Part shown: positions 1 through 6,924 of the stretch, one piece after another
Layout: every line of letters begins with the position of its first letter
Numbering within the stretch: position 1 is the stretch's first letter
NCBI GenBank assembly: GCA_041487495.1
Contig: JBGPNN010000035.1
Location: 1 to 20,057, forward strand
Direction of reading: 5' to 3'
Origin: JBGPNN01 sp041487495
Lineage (GTDB): Bacteria; Sysuimicrobiota; Sysuimicrobiia; Sysuimicrobiales; Humicultoraceae
Length of the DNA stretch: 20,057 bases
Translations under genes and position numbers: made by a program
Notes under the pieces: generated by a model
Told to the model about the DNA's origin: nothing
The model's database searches: none
What the model saw: the letters and a program-made list of their open reading frames with translations, nothing else

Positions 1-1
1 G

Positions 2-700
2 ACCGTGCCGGTGTACTTTGACGAGCTGACGGCCAAGATTCCTGTGATCGGCGAGCAGTTCAAGGTGGGCTCGATGATCGCCTATCTGTTCCTGGGTGGG
101 CCGGCCGTCGGCGCGGCGACGCTGACGCGCTTCTATGCCCTGCACTTCGGCATCTCCCTCGTGCTGCTCATCGTCGCCGAGATGTTTTACTACCGGACGC
201 GGCGCGTGCGGTTGAACATGTCGCTGTTCCCTGTCTTCCTGTTCACGGCAGCCCTCATCCTTATTTCTCTCGTTCTGCCGGCCGAACTCGGACGCCGAGC
301 CGATCCCAATCGCACGCCGCTGCCGATCCTGTCGGACTGGTACTTTTTGGGGCTCTATCAGTACGTGAAGTACACACCGCCCCTGTGGGCAGGCCTGGGT
401 CCCGGTCTGCTGATCGGCTTCGGCATGATGGCGCCGTTCCTGGATCGTGGCAAGGGCCGCGCGCCGATGGAACGTCCGTTTTTCTTCGTCGCGGGGCTGC
501 TCGCGCTGACCTACTGGTTGGTCTTCACGACCCTGATCATGTTCAACATCGCGGTGATCGAGCGTGAGCCGCCGCTGGTGCTCTTGACCACGGGCATCGT
601 GCTGACCCTGGGATTCATCTGGGAGATTCGTTATCGACGGCGCCAGGCGCGGGCCCCGGCGCCCCAGCCGGCTCCCAAGGCGCCCGCCCCCGCCCACTGA
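2..700 (+). CDS. Cytochrome b, C-terminal part (5'-truncated by window edge)
   Basis: Membrane subunit of a quinol-oxidising cytochrome bc-type complex. The visible part starts in the loop before helix D and continues through the C-terminal helices. Recognisable signatures are the IPVIGE...GGPAVGAATLTRFYALH block typical of cytochrome b helix D (visible H47, counting the GTG at 5 as residue 1) and the Qo-site region LPILSDWYFLGLYQ (about residues 106-119), which aligns with the PEWY motif but reads SDWY. The reading frame is open to the window edge, so the GTG at 5 is unlikely to be the true start and helices A-C with their histidines lie outside. Oddly, the second helix D haem ligand, expected 14-15 residues after H47, is Phe61/Tyr62. 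The C-terminus is an Ala/Pro-rich tail. A Rieske protein would be expected upstream but is not visible. Confidence 0.9.
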   Translation, partial: TVPVYFDELTAKIPVIGEQFKVGSMIAYLFLGGPAVGAATLTRFYALHFGISLVLLIVAEMFYYRTRRVRLNMSLFPVFLFTAALILISLVLPAELGRRADPNRTPLPILSDWYFLGLYQYVKYTPPLWAGLGPGLLIGFGMMAPFLDRGKGRAPMERPFFFVAGLLALTYWLVFTTLIMFNIAVIEREPPLVLLTTGIVLTLGFIWEIRYRRRQARAPAPQPAPKAPAPAH

Positions 701-705
701 GACCC

Positions 706-969
706 ATGCGGACGCTGGCGTCGTGGGGAGCTTTTGCGATCGCGGTGGCGGCGTTCTCCCGACTGTGGCAGGGGGTTCGTGCGGCGGTGGACGGCTCCCG
801 CATGTACGGGCCACTCGAAGCGCTGGTGTGGATGGGGTTGTTCCTTGGCTCGATGGGGTATCTCGCCCTCGTGATCTACGCGGCCGATCGCGCATCCGGC
901 CGTGCGAAACGCAGGATCCGGGTCTTTGACCGGCTACTCGATCGGGGAGAGGCGGCGAGCCGGTCATGA
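706..969 (+). CDS. Small two-helix membrane protein in cytochrome b cluster
   Basis: An 87-residue protein I do not recognise. Two hydrophobic segments are visible, about residues 3-20 and 36-60, followed by a basic, Arg-rich tail that should sit in the cytoplasm. It starts five bases after the cytochrome b stop, and its own stop overlaps the next start (ATGA at 966), so it is almost certainly translated with its neighbours. The position between two cytochrome b genes suggests an accessory or assembly subunit of the same membrane complex; that is inference from context only. No cofactor-binding motif (CxxCH, paired His, Cys clusters) is present. Confidence 0.7.
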   Translation: MRTLASWGAFAIAVAAFSRLWQGVRAAVDGSRMYGPLEALVWMGLFLGSMGYLALVIYAADRASGRAKRRIRVFDRLLDRGEAASRS

Positions 970-1235
970 ATGGGAACGGCCGCGGGATCTATATTCTCGG
1001 TGTCTACGCCCTCTCGTTGCTGGGCGTCGCCTGCGCCGGGCTCATCCTATTTGGCGAGCGCTACGGCAGTCCGGAGCACCTGGACCTCTGGCAGCTGGGC
1101 GGCGCCGCGCTTGGGACGATCTTCGTTATCTATGGGTTCATCCTGCTGCTGCTCCGCAAGGCGGTCCTGATCGAGCCGCGCCGCGCGGACGTTGAGGACG
1201 AACTCCGCGGCCGGTGGACAAAGCCTGTGCCATGA
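966..1235 (+). CDS. Small two-helix membrane protein in cytochrome b cluster
   Basis: An 89-residue protein with two predicted membrane helices, about residues 6-28 and 43-67, separated by a short charged loop containing GERYGSPEHLDLW, and with a charged C-terminal tail. Its ATG overlaps the stop of the preceding small membrane protein (ATGA), and the ferredoxin-fused cytochrome b follows 21 bases later. No family is recognised. Like its neighbour it is probably a small structural subunit of the quinone-reactive complex. Other readings of this stretch in different frames lack membrane character and are shadows. Confidence 0.7.
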   Translation: MNGNGRGIYILGVYALSLLGVACAGLILFGERYGSPEHLDLWQLGGAALGTIFVIYGFILLLLRKAVLIEPRRADVEDELRGRWTKPVP

Positions 1236-1244
1236 AGAATCATC

Positions 1245-1250
1245 AGGAGG
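1245..1250 (+). promoter_or_regulatory. Ribosome binding site deciding the GTG start of the cytochrome b-ferredoxin gene
   Basis: A full AGGAGG lies six bases before the GTG at 1257. An ATG at 1252 is out of frame and soon meets a stop, so this site supports the GTG start. Confidence 0.75.
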
Positions 1251-1256
1251 GATGGC

Positions 1257-2414
1257 GTGTACCGTAGGATCCTGACCGCCTTGCTCCGGGCGACCCTCCG
1301 GCTGGATGTGGCCATCAACCGCGTCTACCCGACCGACCTGAACCCACTGTACTACACGGGCGGGCTGGCGAGCCTGTTCCTGTTTATTTTGGTCGTCTCC
1401 GGCATCTTCATCTTTTTCTACTATGTGCCGAGCCTGGCCGGCGCCCACGAGTCGATCCGTTATCTGACCGAGCAGGTGCCCTACGGCGGGCTCATTCGAG
1501 GCATTCATCGATACGCCGCCGACGGGTTCATCATTGCGGCGCTGCTGCACCTGTTCCGAAACTGGTTCACGGACCGTTACCTCTTCTCGCGCGACAGTCC
1601 CTGGATCTCGGGGATGTTCCTCCTGTTCTTCGGCGGTGTCGTGGGCGCCACGGGTTACATCCTGGTCTGGGACGTTCGAGGGCTCGTGGTCCTCGGTATC
1701 TTTAGCGATCTGTTGCGATCCATCCCGGCCGCGGGGCAGTTCCTGGCCGGGCTGCTAACCGGCGGGCAGGGCCTGAGCGAGGGGACCCTGCCACGAATCC
1801 TGCTGCTCCACGTCGGGCCGGCGTCACTGCTCTACGTGCTGCTCTGGTGGCACTACGTACGGCTGCGGCATCCCAAAGTCTGGCCCCCGGCCACCTGGGT
1901 GCTCGTGTGTCTGGGATTGGTCACGCTTGCCTCGGCGCTGCTTCCCACGGTGAGCAGCACGTCGGCGGATCCCGGGACCCGACCGGCTGCCATCCCGCTG
2001 GACGTCTTCTTCCTGTTGCCGTTCTGGCTGGCGGGCTATCTACCCGCGCTCGTCGTCGTCGTGCTGGCGACGGCGCTCTTCGCGGCGGGCTACGTCATCC
2101 CGTACATCAGCCGTGAGCCGGCGCAAGACATGGGGCCGCGTCATGCGGGCGTCGCGCAGGTGATCGATGGGAACTGCACCGGGTGCGAACTCTGCTACTA
2201 CGATTGCCCCTACAACGCCATCGTCATGGTCGCGTCCCCGTATCCGGGGCTCAGCCGGGCGGCGGCAAGCCGCAAACTTCTCGCCGCGGTGCTCGACTCG
2301 CGGTGCGTCGAGTGCGGCATCTGCATCGGTTCGTGCCCATTCGAGGCGTTGGAGCTTCCCGGGATGCTCGAGAGCGAGATCACTCAGCGGGCAGCCGAGG
2401 CGGTGCGCACATGA
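1257..2414 (+). CDS. Cytochrome b fused to C-terminal 2[4Fe-4S] ferredoxin domain
   Basis: A 385-residue membrane electron carrier. The N-terminal half is a complete four-helix cytochrome b core. Helix B carries H84 and H98, helix C ends in GYILVWD (133-139, the GYxLPWD equivalent), the IPAAGQFL...GG loop follows, and helix D carries H185 and H199. Both bis-His b-haem sites are thus intact. Two or three further hydrophobic segments follow (about 212-283), without a PEWY-type motif. The C-terminus is a bacterial dicluster ferredoxin, with C307/C310/C313/C317 and C350/C353/C356/C360 in two CxxCxxCxxxCP repeats. The topology puts the ferredoxin on the cytoplasmic side. The stop overlaps the start of the MvhD-like gene (ATGA). 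I infer that it moves electrons between quinone/b-haems and a cytoplasmic iron-sulfur partner; direction and partner are unknown. Confidence 0.88.
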   Translation: MYRRILTALLRATLRLDVAINRVYPTDLNPLYYTGGLASLFLFILVVSGIFIFFYYVPSLAGAHESIRYLTEQVPYGGLIRGIHRYAADGFIIAALLHLFRNWFTDRYLFSRDSPWISGMFLLFFGGVVGATGYILVWDVRGLVVLGIFSDLLRSIPAAGQFLAGLLTGGQGLSEGTLPRILLLHVGPASLLYVLLWWHYVRLRHPKVWPPATWVLVCLGLVTLASALLPTVSSTSADPGTRPAAIPLDVFFLLPFWLAGYLPALVVVVLATALFAAGYVIPYISREPAQDMGPRHAGVAQVIDGNCTGCELCYYDCPYNAIVMVASPYPGLSRAAASRKLLAAVLDSRCVECGICIGSCPFEALELPGMLESEITQRAAEAVRT

Positions 2415-2920
2415 GCACGGTTCCACACGTGAAGGCGATCTCGCCCGCGGCCGCGGTCTGGCAGCCAAAGGTGGTCGGCTTCGTGTGTGACTGGGCCGTC
2501 GGCACCGTCGAGGTCACCGACGCGTCAGGTCGGCTGAAGGCGCACCCGTCCGTCATGCTGATCCGCGTGCCCTGCTCGGGATTCATCCGGCCGTCGTGGC
2601 TCGAGGACACCCTGAAGGCCGGTGCGGACGGTGTCTTCATCGTAGGATGTCCGTACGGCGACTGTCTGAACCGTGAAGGCAACTATCTGATGCGCGAGCG
2701 CGTGGATCAGCTGCAGCGGCGGCTCGCCCGTCGCAAGATCCCCGCGGAGCGCCTGGGGATGCTCGCGCACGGCCTGCACGACATGGGCGCCTTCCTCCAG
2801 GACGTGACCGCGTTCGTGCAGCGGCTGGTCGCACTCGGGCCTCCCGCGCCGCGACCAGCCGCGGCCCGGCCGGCCGCGGCGGCGTCGCCGCCAGTCCCGG
2901 GGGAGGAATCAGGAGCATGA
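2411..2920 (+). CDS. MvhD/FrhD-like iron-sulfur electron-transfer protein
   Basis: A 169-residue soluble protein of the methyl-viologen-reducing hydrogenase delta subunit family. In other organisms this family links hydrogenase, formate dehydrogenase or similar modules to HdrA-type flavoproteins. Matching features are VVGFVCDWA (C26), IRVPCSG (C55), the GADGVFIVGC-PYGDC block (C80, C85) and the following GNYLMRERV stretch. The first motif normally reads CxWC; here the second Cys is Ala29, so four of the five usual cysteines remain. After about residue 140 a low-complexity Ala/Pro tail is added. The ATG at 2411 overlaps the stop of the ferredoxin-fused cytochrome b, so the two are probably made in equal amounts and bind each other. 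A longer frame extending upstream to 2183 runs inside the previous gene and is not used. Confidence 0.85.
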   Translation: MSTVPHVKAISPAAAVWQPKVVGFVCDWAVGTVEVTDASGRLKAHPSVMLIRVPCSGFIRPSWLEDTLKAGADGVFIVGCPYGDCLNREGNYLMRERVDQLQRRLARRKIPAERLGMLAHGLHDMGAFLQDVTAFVQRLVALGPPAPRPAAARPAAAASPPVPGEESGA

Positions 2921-3021
2921 AGCGGCCCCTGCGGGTCTGGCTGGCATACTTGCTGTTCTATATCTTCTTCTTTCTGCTGTTGTTGTTCGTCGCGTCGTTC
3001 GGTCTGATCGCCGAAGCTTGA
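2917..3021 (+). CDS. 34-residue single-helix membrane protein
   Basis: A very small gene whose ATG overlaps the stop of the MvhD-like gene (ATGA). The product has a short basic N-terminus (MKRPLR), one strongly hydrophobic Phe/Leu-rich helix, and a short acidic end (IAEA). Basic-in placement gives a cytoplasmic N-terminus. Small single-helix subunits are common in cytochrome bc/b6f and oxidase complexes, so a structural subunit is likely, but no family is recognised. The overlap and the coherent membrane-protein composition are the evidence that it is real. Confidence 0.6.
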   Translation: MKRPLRVWLAYLLFYIFFFLLLLFVASFGLIAEA

Positions 3022-3043
3022 AATCACTGGGAGCCACGGGAGC

Positions 3044-3412
3044 GTGCGGAAATGGGAGGCGGCGGTGTTACTCCTGGTGGCGCTGCCGGCCGCCGCGTGT
3101 GGCCGTCCCGCACCACCTGACGGGTCGACGCCCGCGGGGCAGACGGTGACCGTCACCGCCCATGAGTGGGCGTTCGATCCTGCTACGCTGCAGGCGAAGC
3201 CAGGCAGCGTGACGTTTCAGGTCCGCAACAACGGCGCGGTCGAGCACAATTTTTTCATCGAGAACGTGCCGCGCGGCGCCGTCGAGGCCATCCAGCCAGG
3301 ACAGACCAAGGTCCTGACGGTCACCGTAGCCGCCGGCGAGTACACACTCATCTGCAACCTGCCCGGGCACCGTGAGGCCGGCATGGTGGCCACGCTCAAA
3401 GTAGGCCGATAG
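3044..3412 (+). CDS. Cupredoxin lipoprotein (sulfocyanin-like ligand loop)
   Basis: A type 1 (blue) copper protein of 122 residues, anchored outside the cytoplasmic membrane. The signal peptide ends in a lipobox-like PAAAC, with lipidation at C19. The copper ligands are H68 (VEHNF) and C104/H109/M114 in CNLPGHREAGM. The Cys-x4-His-x4-Met spacing is that of sulfocyanin-like cupredoxins. The GTG start at 3044 has a GGGAG ten bases upstream and gives a complete signal peptide. It directly follows the cytochrome b cluster, so it is the natural one-electron acceptor from that complex or a shuttle to an oxidase; this role is inferred. The stop codon TAG is immediately followed by the ATG of the polyprenyl synthase gene. 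Confidence 0.88.
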   Translation: MRKWEAAVLLLVALPAAACGRPAPPDGSTPAGQTVTVTAHEWAFDPATLQAKPGSVTFQVRNNGAVEHNFFIENVPRGAVEAIQPGQTKVLTVTVAAGEYTLICNLPGHREAGMVATLKVGR

Positions 3413-4390
3413 ATGGCCGCCGACCTCGAGCAGATCTACCGGCCGATCGCCGAGGATCTCCGTGCGCTGGACGCGCTCCTTCATCGCGAGCTCGCCACCG
3501 ACGATCCCTTCATCGGCGAACTGGTCGGACACGTGCTGGCCAGCCGCGGGAAGCTCATCCGACCGGCACTGGCACTGCTGTCGGCGCAGGCATGCGGCAG
3601 CGCCGACGAACAGCGCCTATGGCTCGCCGGCACCGTCGAGCTCATCCACATCGCGTCGCTCATCCACGACGATGTCATCGACGCCGCGGACGTGCGCCGG
3701 GGTATCTCGACCGTCAACGTCCTGTGGGGCAACCAGGTCGCCGTGCTCCTCGGCGACTACCTGTTTGCCACCGCTTTCGATCTCGTGAGCCGCATCCGCC
3801 ATCCGGAGGTGGCGCCGACGATCGCGCAGGCGGCGGTGCAGATGAGCCAGGCTGAGATTACCGCCGTCAAGGTTGGCGGCGAACCCTACGAGGACGAGGC
3901 GACGTATTTCGCCATTATCGACGGGAAGACGGCGGCGCTGTTCTCGGCCGCCTGCCGCGCTGGCGCGTTGATCGCGGGTGCGGCGGGCGATACCGTCGCG
4001 GCTCTGACCACGTTCGGCCACCAGTGGGGCATGTCGTTTCAGATCACGGATGATACGCTGGATCTCACCGGGGATCCACAGGCTCTCGGCAAGCCGATCG
4101 GCAGTGACATCGATAGCGGCAAAATCACCCTGCCCGTGATCGCCGCCCTGCGGGAGGCCGCGGAGGACGACCGGCAGCGATTGCGTGCGCTGGTGCGCGG
4201 CGCGAACAGCGACGGGGCGCTGGCAGAACTCCGCGTCCTGCTCAACCGGTATGGCGGCGTGCGCCATGCGCTGGACGTGGCCCGGACCTTCGCCGATCGC
4301 GCGACCGCTGCGTTGGAGGCGCTACCGGCCTCTCAGGCGAAAGAGAGTCTGCGCGACCTGGCCGCGTTCGTCCTGGTCCGGGCCCGGTAG
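3413..4390 (+). CDS. Long-chain polyprenyl diphosphate synthase
   Basis: A 325-residue trans-prenyltransferase that condenses isopentenyl diphosphate with an allylic primer to make the side chain of menaquinone or ubiquinone. GKLIRP (46-51), the first aspartate-rich motif DDVID (86-90) and the second DDTLD (213-217) are present, as is the GKT motif at 171-173. The residue five positions before the first motif is Ala81. A small residue there is typical of enzymes making long chains (heptaprenyl and above) rather than farnesyl or geranylgeranyl diphosphate. The start abuts the cupredoxin stop. The location beside a quinone-reactive cytochrome complex fits quinone synthesis. Exact chain length cannot be read from sequence, so hepS/ispB-type naming is left open. 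Confidence 0.9.
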   Translation: MAADLEQIYRPIAEDLRALDALLHRELATDDPFIGELVGHVLASRGKLIRPALALLSAQACGSADEQRLWLAGTVELIHIASLIHDDVIDAADVRRGISTVNVLWGNQVAVLLGDYLFATAFDLVSRIRHPEVAPTIAQAAVQMSQAEITAVKVGGEPYEDEATYFAIIDGKTAALFSAACRAGALIAGAAGDTVAALTTFGHQWGMSFQITDDTLDLTGDPQALGKPIGSDIDSGKITLPVIAALREAAEDDRQRLRALVRGANSDGALAELRVLLNRYGGVRHALDVARTFADRATAALEALPASQAKESLRDLAAFVLVRAR

Positions 4391-4405
4391 TGGGAGGCTG
4401 AGGTT

Positions 4406-5482
4406 ATGACCTTTGCGAGTTCCAGTGAGCCGCAGACGCCCCGGCAGCGCTGGTTTGCCGAGGGGCTGCGCCGTGTCCTGAAGGAACACGGGCTGGAGGA
4501 GACGTCTGCCGATCAAGCGCCCCGCATCGTGCTGCACTATGTCGATCGCGACGCCCCTCGCCCATTTCGACGCCGGGCCCAGGCGATCTTCGTCGTCGCG
4601 ATCGCGGAGGGATCGCTCCCCGAAGGTGACGTCCTGCCAGCGCTCTACCCGGTCCTGGTGCGCGCCCTCGCCAACATGGAGATGTTCCTGGTGCCCAAGG
4701 GCGATCGAGCGGATGCCTACGTCGTGACGCTGGAACAAGGGTACTTCAAGATCGATGATCTCGATGATCATACCTTCTTCACGCGTTTGTTCGAGCGGCT
4801 CGAACCGCTTGCCGCGGCCCAGTTGGTCATCGACAACGATTTCCAGGTTGACCTCGAACCGGAGTTGTGGGACGGCGACGTGCTGAGCCGCCAGCTGTCC
4901 GACGCGGGCAAGCGCCTGGACGAACTGCGGCTGCTCCCCGCGGCGTTCCCGATCGACCAGATCCTCTCGCCCCGCGACCTGGCGCACGTGAAGCGGCTCT
5001 TTGGGATCGGCGGCCTCTCGTACGGCAACCTGAGCATCCGGAAGGACCACCATCGGTACTGGATGAGCGCCAGCGGTGTCAACAAGGGCAACATGAAGAC
5101 CATCGGACGCGACATCCTGATGGTCAAAGGGTATGATGCCCAACGCAACATGATTCTCTTGAGCGTGCCCCCGGTCGTCGAACCACGGCGCGTTTCGGTG
5201 GACGCTATCGAGCACTGGATGATCTACACCGAGCACCCGGGGGTCGGCGCCATCGTCCATGTCCATGCCTGGATGGACGGCATACCGTCGACGCAGGTGC
5301 AGTATCCGTGCGGTACGCTGCAGCTGGCCCAGGCCGTCTCCGACCTCGTCCGCAATGCCCCGGATCCGACTCGGGCGGTGATCGGCCTGCGCAACCACGG
5401 CCTGACCATCACCGGTCCGAGCATGGCCGATATCCTGGAACGCATCGAGGGCCGCATTCTACCCCGTGTGCCGATGTCATAA
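4406..5482 (+). CDS. Class II aldolase/adducin-like protein with unrecognised N-terminal domain
   Basis: A 358-residue protein. The C-terminal part (about 185-358) is a class II aldolase/adducin fold: LSYGNLSIR (204-212), MSASGVNKG (220-228), TEHPGVGAIVHVHAW (275-289) and RNHGLTITG (329-337). H285, H287 and H331 are the expected divalent-metal ligands. Family members are aldolases, epimerases or dehydratases acting on phosphorylated or keto-substrates. The first about 180 residues form a separate domain that I do not recognise; it is rich in acidic and aromatic residues (for example YFKIDDLDDHTFF). A GGGAGG before the ATG supports this start. It lies between the polyprenyl synthase and folC. 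The substrate cannot be deduced. Confidence 0.75.
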   Translation: MTFASSSEPQTPRQRWFAEGLRRVLKEHGLEETSADQAPRIVLHYVDRDAPRPFRRRAQAIFVVAIAEGSLPEGDVLPALYPVLVRALANMEMFLVPKGDRADAYVVTLEQGYFKIDDLDDHTFFTRLFERLEPLAAAQLVIDNDFQVDLEPELWDGDVLSRQLSDAGKRLDELRLLPAAFPIDQILSPRDLAHVKRLFGIGGLSYGNLSIRKDHHRYWMSASGVNKGNMKTIGRDILMVKGYDAQRNMILLSVPPVVEPRRVSVDAIEHWMIYTEHPGVGAIVHVHAWMDGIPSTQVQYPCGTLQLAQAVSDLVRNAPDPTRAVIGLRNHGLTITGPSMADILERIEGRILPRVPMS

Positions 5483-5504
5483 CGTTGCGGCGCGTCGCGG
5501 CACC

Positions 5505-5510
5505 GGAGGA
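5505..5510 (+). promoter_or_regulatory. Ribosome binding site deciding the folC GTG start
   Basis: GGAGGA seven bases before the GTG at 5518. The same frame is open upstream to 5308 inside the aldolase gene, but that portion has no family similarity, so this site fixes the start. Confidence 0.65.
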
Positions 5511-5517
5511 CCACCGT

Positions 5518-6924
5518 GTGAGCAGGGATACGAGGGGTGCCGCGATCACGTACCAGGACGCGCTCGCCTATCTGTTCAGCCTGCTGGAAGGCCGGCCGCT
5601 GTCCCCGCCGCCGTACGCGCTGCTGAAACTTGAACGCATGCGGCACCTGGTTGGTTTGCTGTCGCACCCCGAGCGCGCCTTCCCATCCATCCTGGTGGCC
5701 GGCACCAAGGGCAAGGGTTCGACCGCGGCGATGATCGCCGGTATCGCGCAGGCCGCGGGCCTCCGCGTCGGTCTCTACAGCAAGCCGCATTTGATCGACT
5801 TCCGCGAGCGCATCCGGATCAATGGGACGCTGATCACGCCCGACGAGCTGACCCCGCTCGTCGAGGATCTGCGCCACGCCATCGAGCGAGGCCGCGACGG
5901 CCCGGGCTGGCCGCCGACCTACTTCGAGGCATCGGCCGCGCTGGCGTTCCAGGACTTCGCGCGGCGCGGCGTCGATCTGGCAGTAGTGGAAGTCGGGATC
6001 GGCGGCCGGCTTGACGCCTGCAACGTCGTGGATCCCATCATCTCGGTGATCACGACCATCGGCTACGACCACACCGAGATCGTCGGGGCGCGCCTGCGGC
6101 AGATCGCCGCGGAGGATACGGGCATCATGCGGTCCAGAGGGACCGTGGTCACCGTGGCGCAGCGGCCGGCGGCCGCCGCGGTCGTCCGGGAGGCCGCCGC
6201 CGCGCTCGGTGCGCAGGTCATCCATGTCGGGCGTCAGGTCCGCTACCGCACGTTGACGTCGTCGCCATCCGGCATCCGGGTGACGGTGCGAGGCCGGCGC
6301 GGAGTCTATCGCAACCTGTCGGTGCCGCTGATCGGGCGCCACCAGGCCCTGAACGCGGCTGCGGCGATTGCCGCGACGGAAGCGCTGGCGGAGGTGTGGC
6401 CCCGGGACGCGGCCGCGTTTGATTTCTCGGAGGACGCCGTGCGCGCGGGTCTTTCGACCTTGCGCTGGCCCGCGCGCATCGAAGTCGTGCGCGAGCGTCC
6501 CACGGTGATCGTCGATGTGGCGCATAATCCGGTGTCGTTCCAGGCCTTGCGCGCGGCGCTCGACGACGCGTTCGCTGGGCGGCGGTTGATCCTGGTGATC
6601 GGGGTGATTGGGACCAAGGACATGCCGCGGATCGCACGCATCATCGCGCCCCGCGCCTCGGTGGTGATCGCGACGCGGCCTCACGACGCACGGGCGCTCC
6701 CGCCGGACCAGGTGGCGCAGGCCGTGCGGCCCTGGGTGAGCGCGGTCCACATTGCCGAGGATCCTATCGCGGCCATCGCGCAGGCGCTGGCGATGGCGAG
6801 CGCCGATGACGTCGTGTGCGCCACCGGGTCGTTTCATGTGGCCGGTCCCATTCGCGCCCACTTGGTGTCGGAAGAAGACGCGTCATCAACCCGGAGGTCC
6901 CATGTACCCCGAACTGGCGATTGA
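5518..6924 (+). CDS. folC: Folylpolyglutamate synthase / dihydrofolate synthase
   Basis: A 468-residue Mur-ligase-family enzyme that adds glutamates to folate, and in many bacteria also makes dihydrofolate from dihydropteroate. The ATP-binding loop GTKGKGST is at 62-69. SKPHLIDFRERIRING (about 88-103), the EVGIGGRLDACN block, the TTIGYDHTEI(V)G segment and DVAHNP in the C-terminal domain are all diagnostic. The last 23 bases overlap the next gene, which indicates coupling. With fchA and folD following, this is a one-carbon/folate operon. The start is the GTG at 5518, preceded by GGAGGA. The extra N-terminal sequence available upstream of it is Arg/Pro/His-rich shadow translation of the aldolase gene. 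Confidence 0.9.
   Translation: MSRDTRGAAITYQDALAYLFSLLEGRPLSPPPYALLKLERMRHLVGLLSHPERAFPSILVAGTKGKGSTAAMIAGIAQAAGLRVGLYSKPHLIDFRERIRINGTLITPDELTPLVEDLRHAIERGRDGPGWPPTYFEASAALAFQDFARRGVDLAVVEVGIGGRLDACNVVDPIISVITTIGYDHTEIVGARLRQIAAEDTGIMRSRGTVVTVAQRPAAAAVVREAAAALGAQVIHVGRQVRYRTLTSSPSGIRVTVRGRRGVYRNLSVPLIGRHQALNAAAAIAATEALAEVWPRDAAAFDFSEDAVRAGLSTLRWPARIEVVRERPTVIVDVAHNPVSFQALRAALDDAFAGRRLILVIGVIGTKDMPRIARIIAPRASVVIATRPHDARALPPDQVAQAVRPWVSAVHIAEDPIAAIAQALAMASADDVVCATGSFHVAGPIRAHLVSEEDASSTRRSHVPRTGD

Noticed and set aside
2183..2410. Upstream in-frame extension of the MvhD-like gene
   Set aside because: It lies inside the ferredoxin domain of the preceding gene; the extra residues have no similarity, and ATG 2411 has the typical ATGA overlap.
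4322..5398. 358-codon open frame on the minus strand
   Set aside because: It lies wholly antisense to the aldolase-like gene, is rich in Arg/His/Asp-type shadow composition and resembles no family; long antisense frames are common in high-GC DNA.
5224..6861. 545-codon open frame on the minus strand
   Set aside because: Antisense to folC, which has clear motifs; the translation is Arg/Gly/Asp/His-biased without domains.
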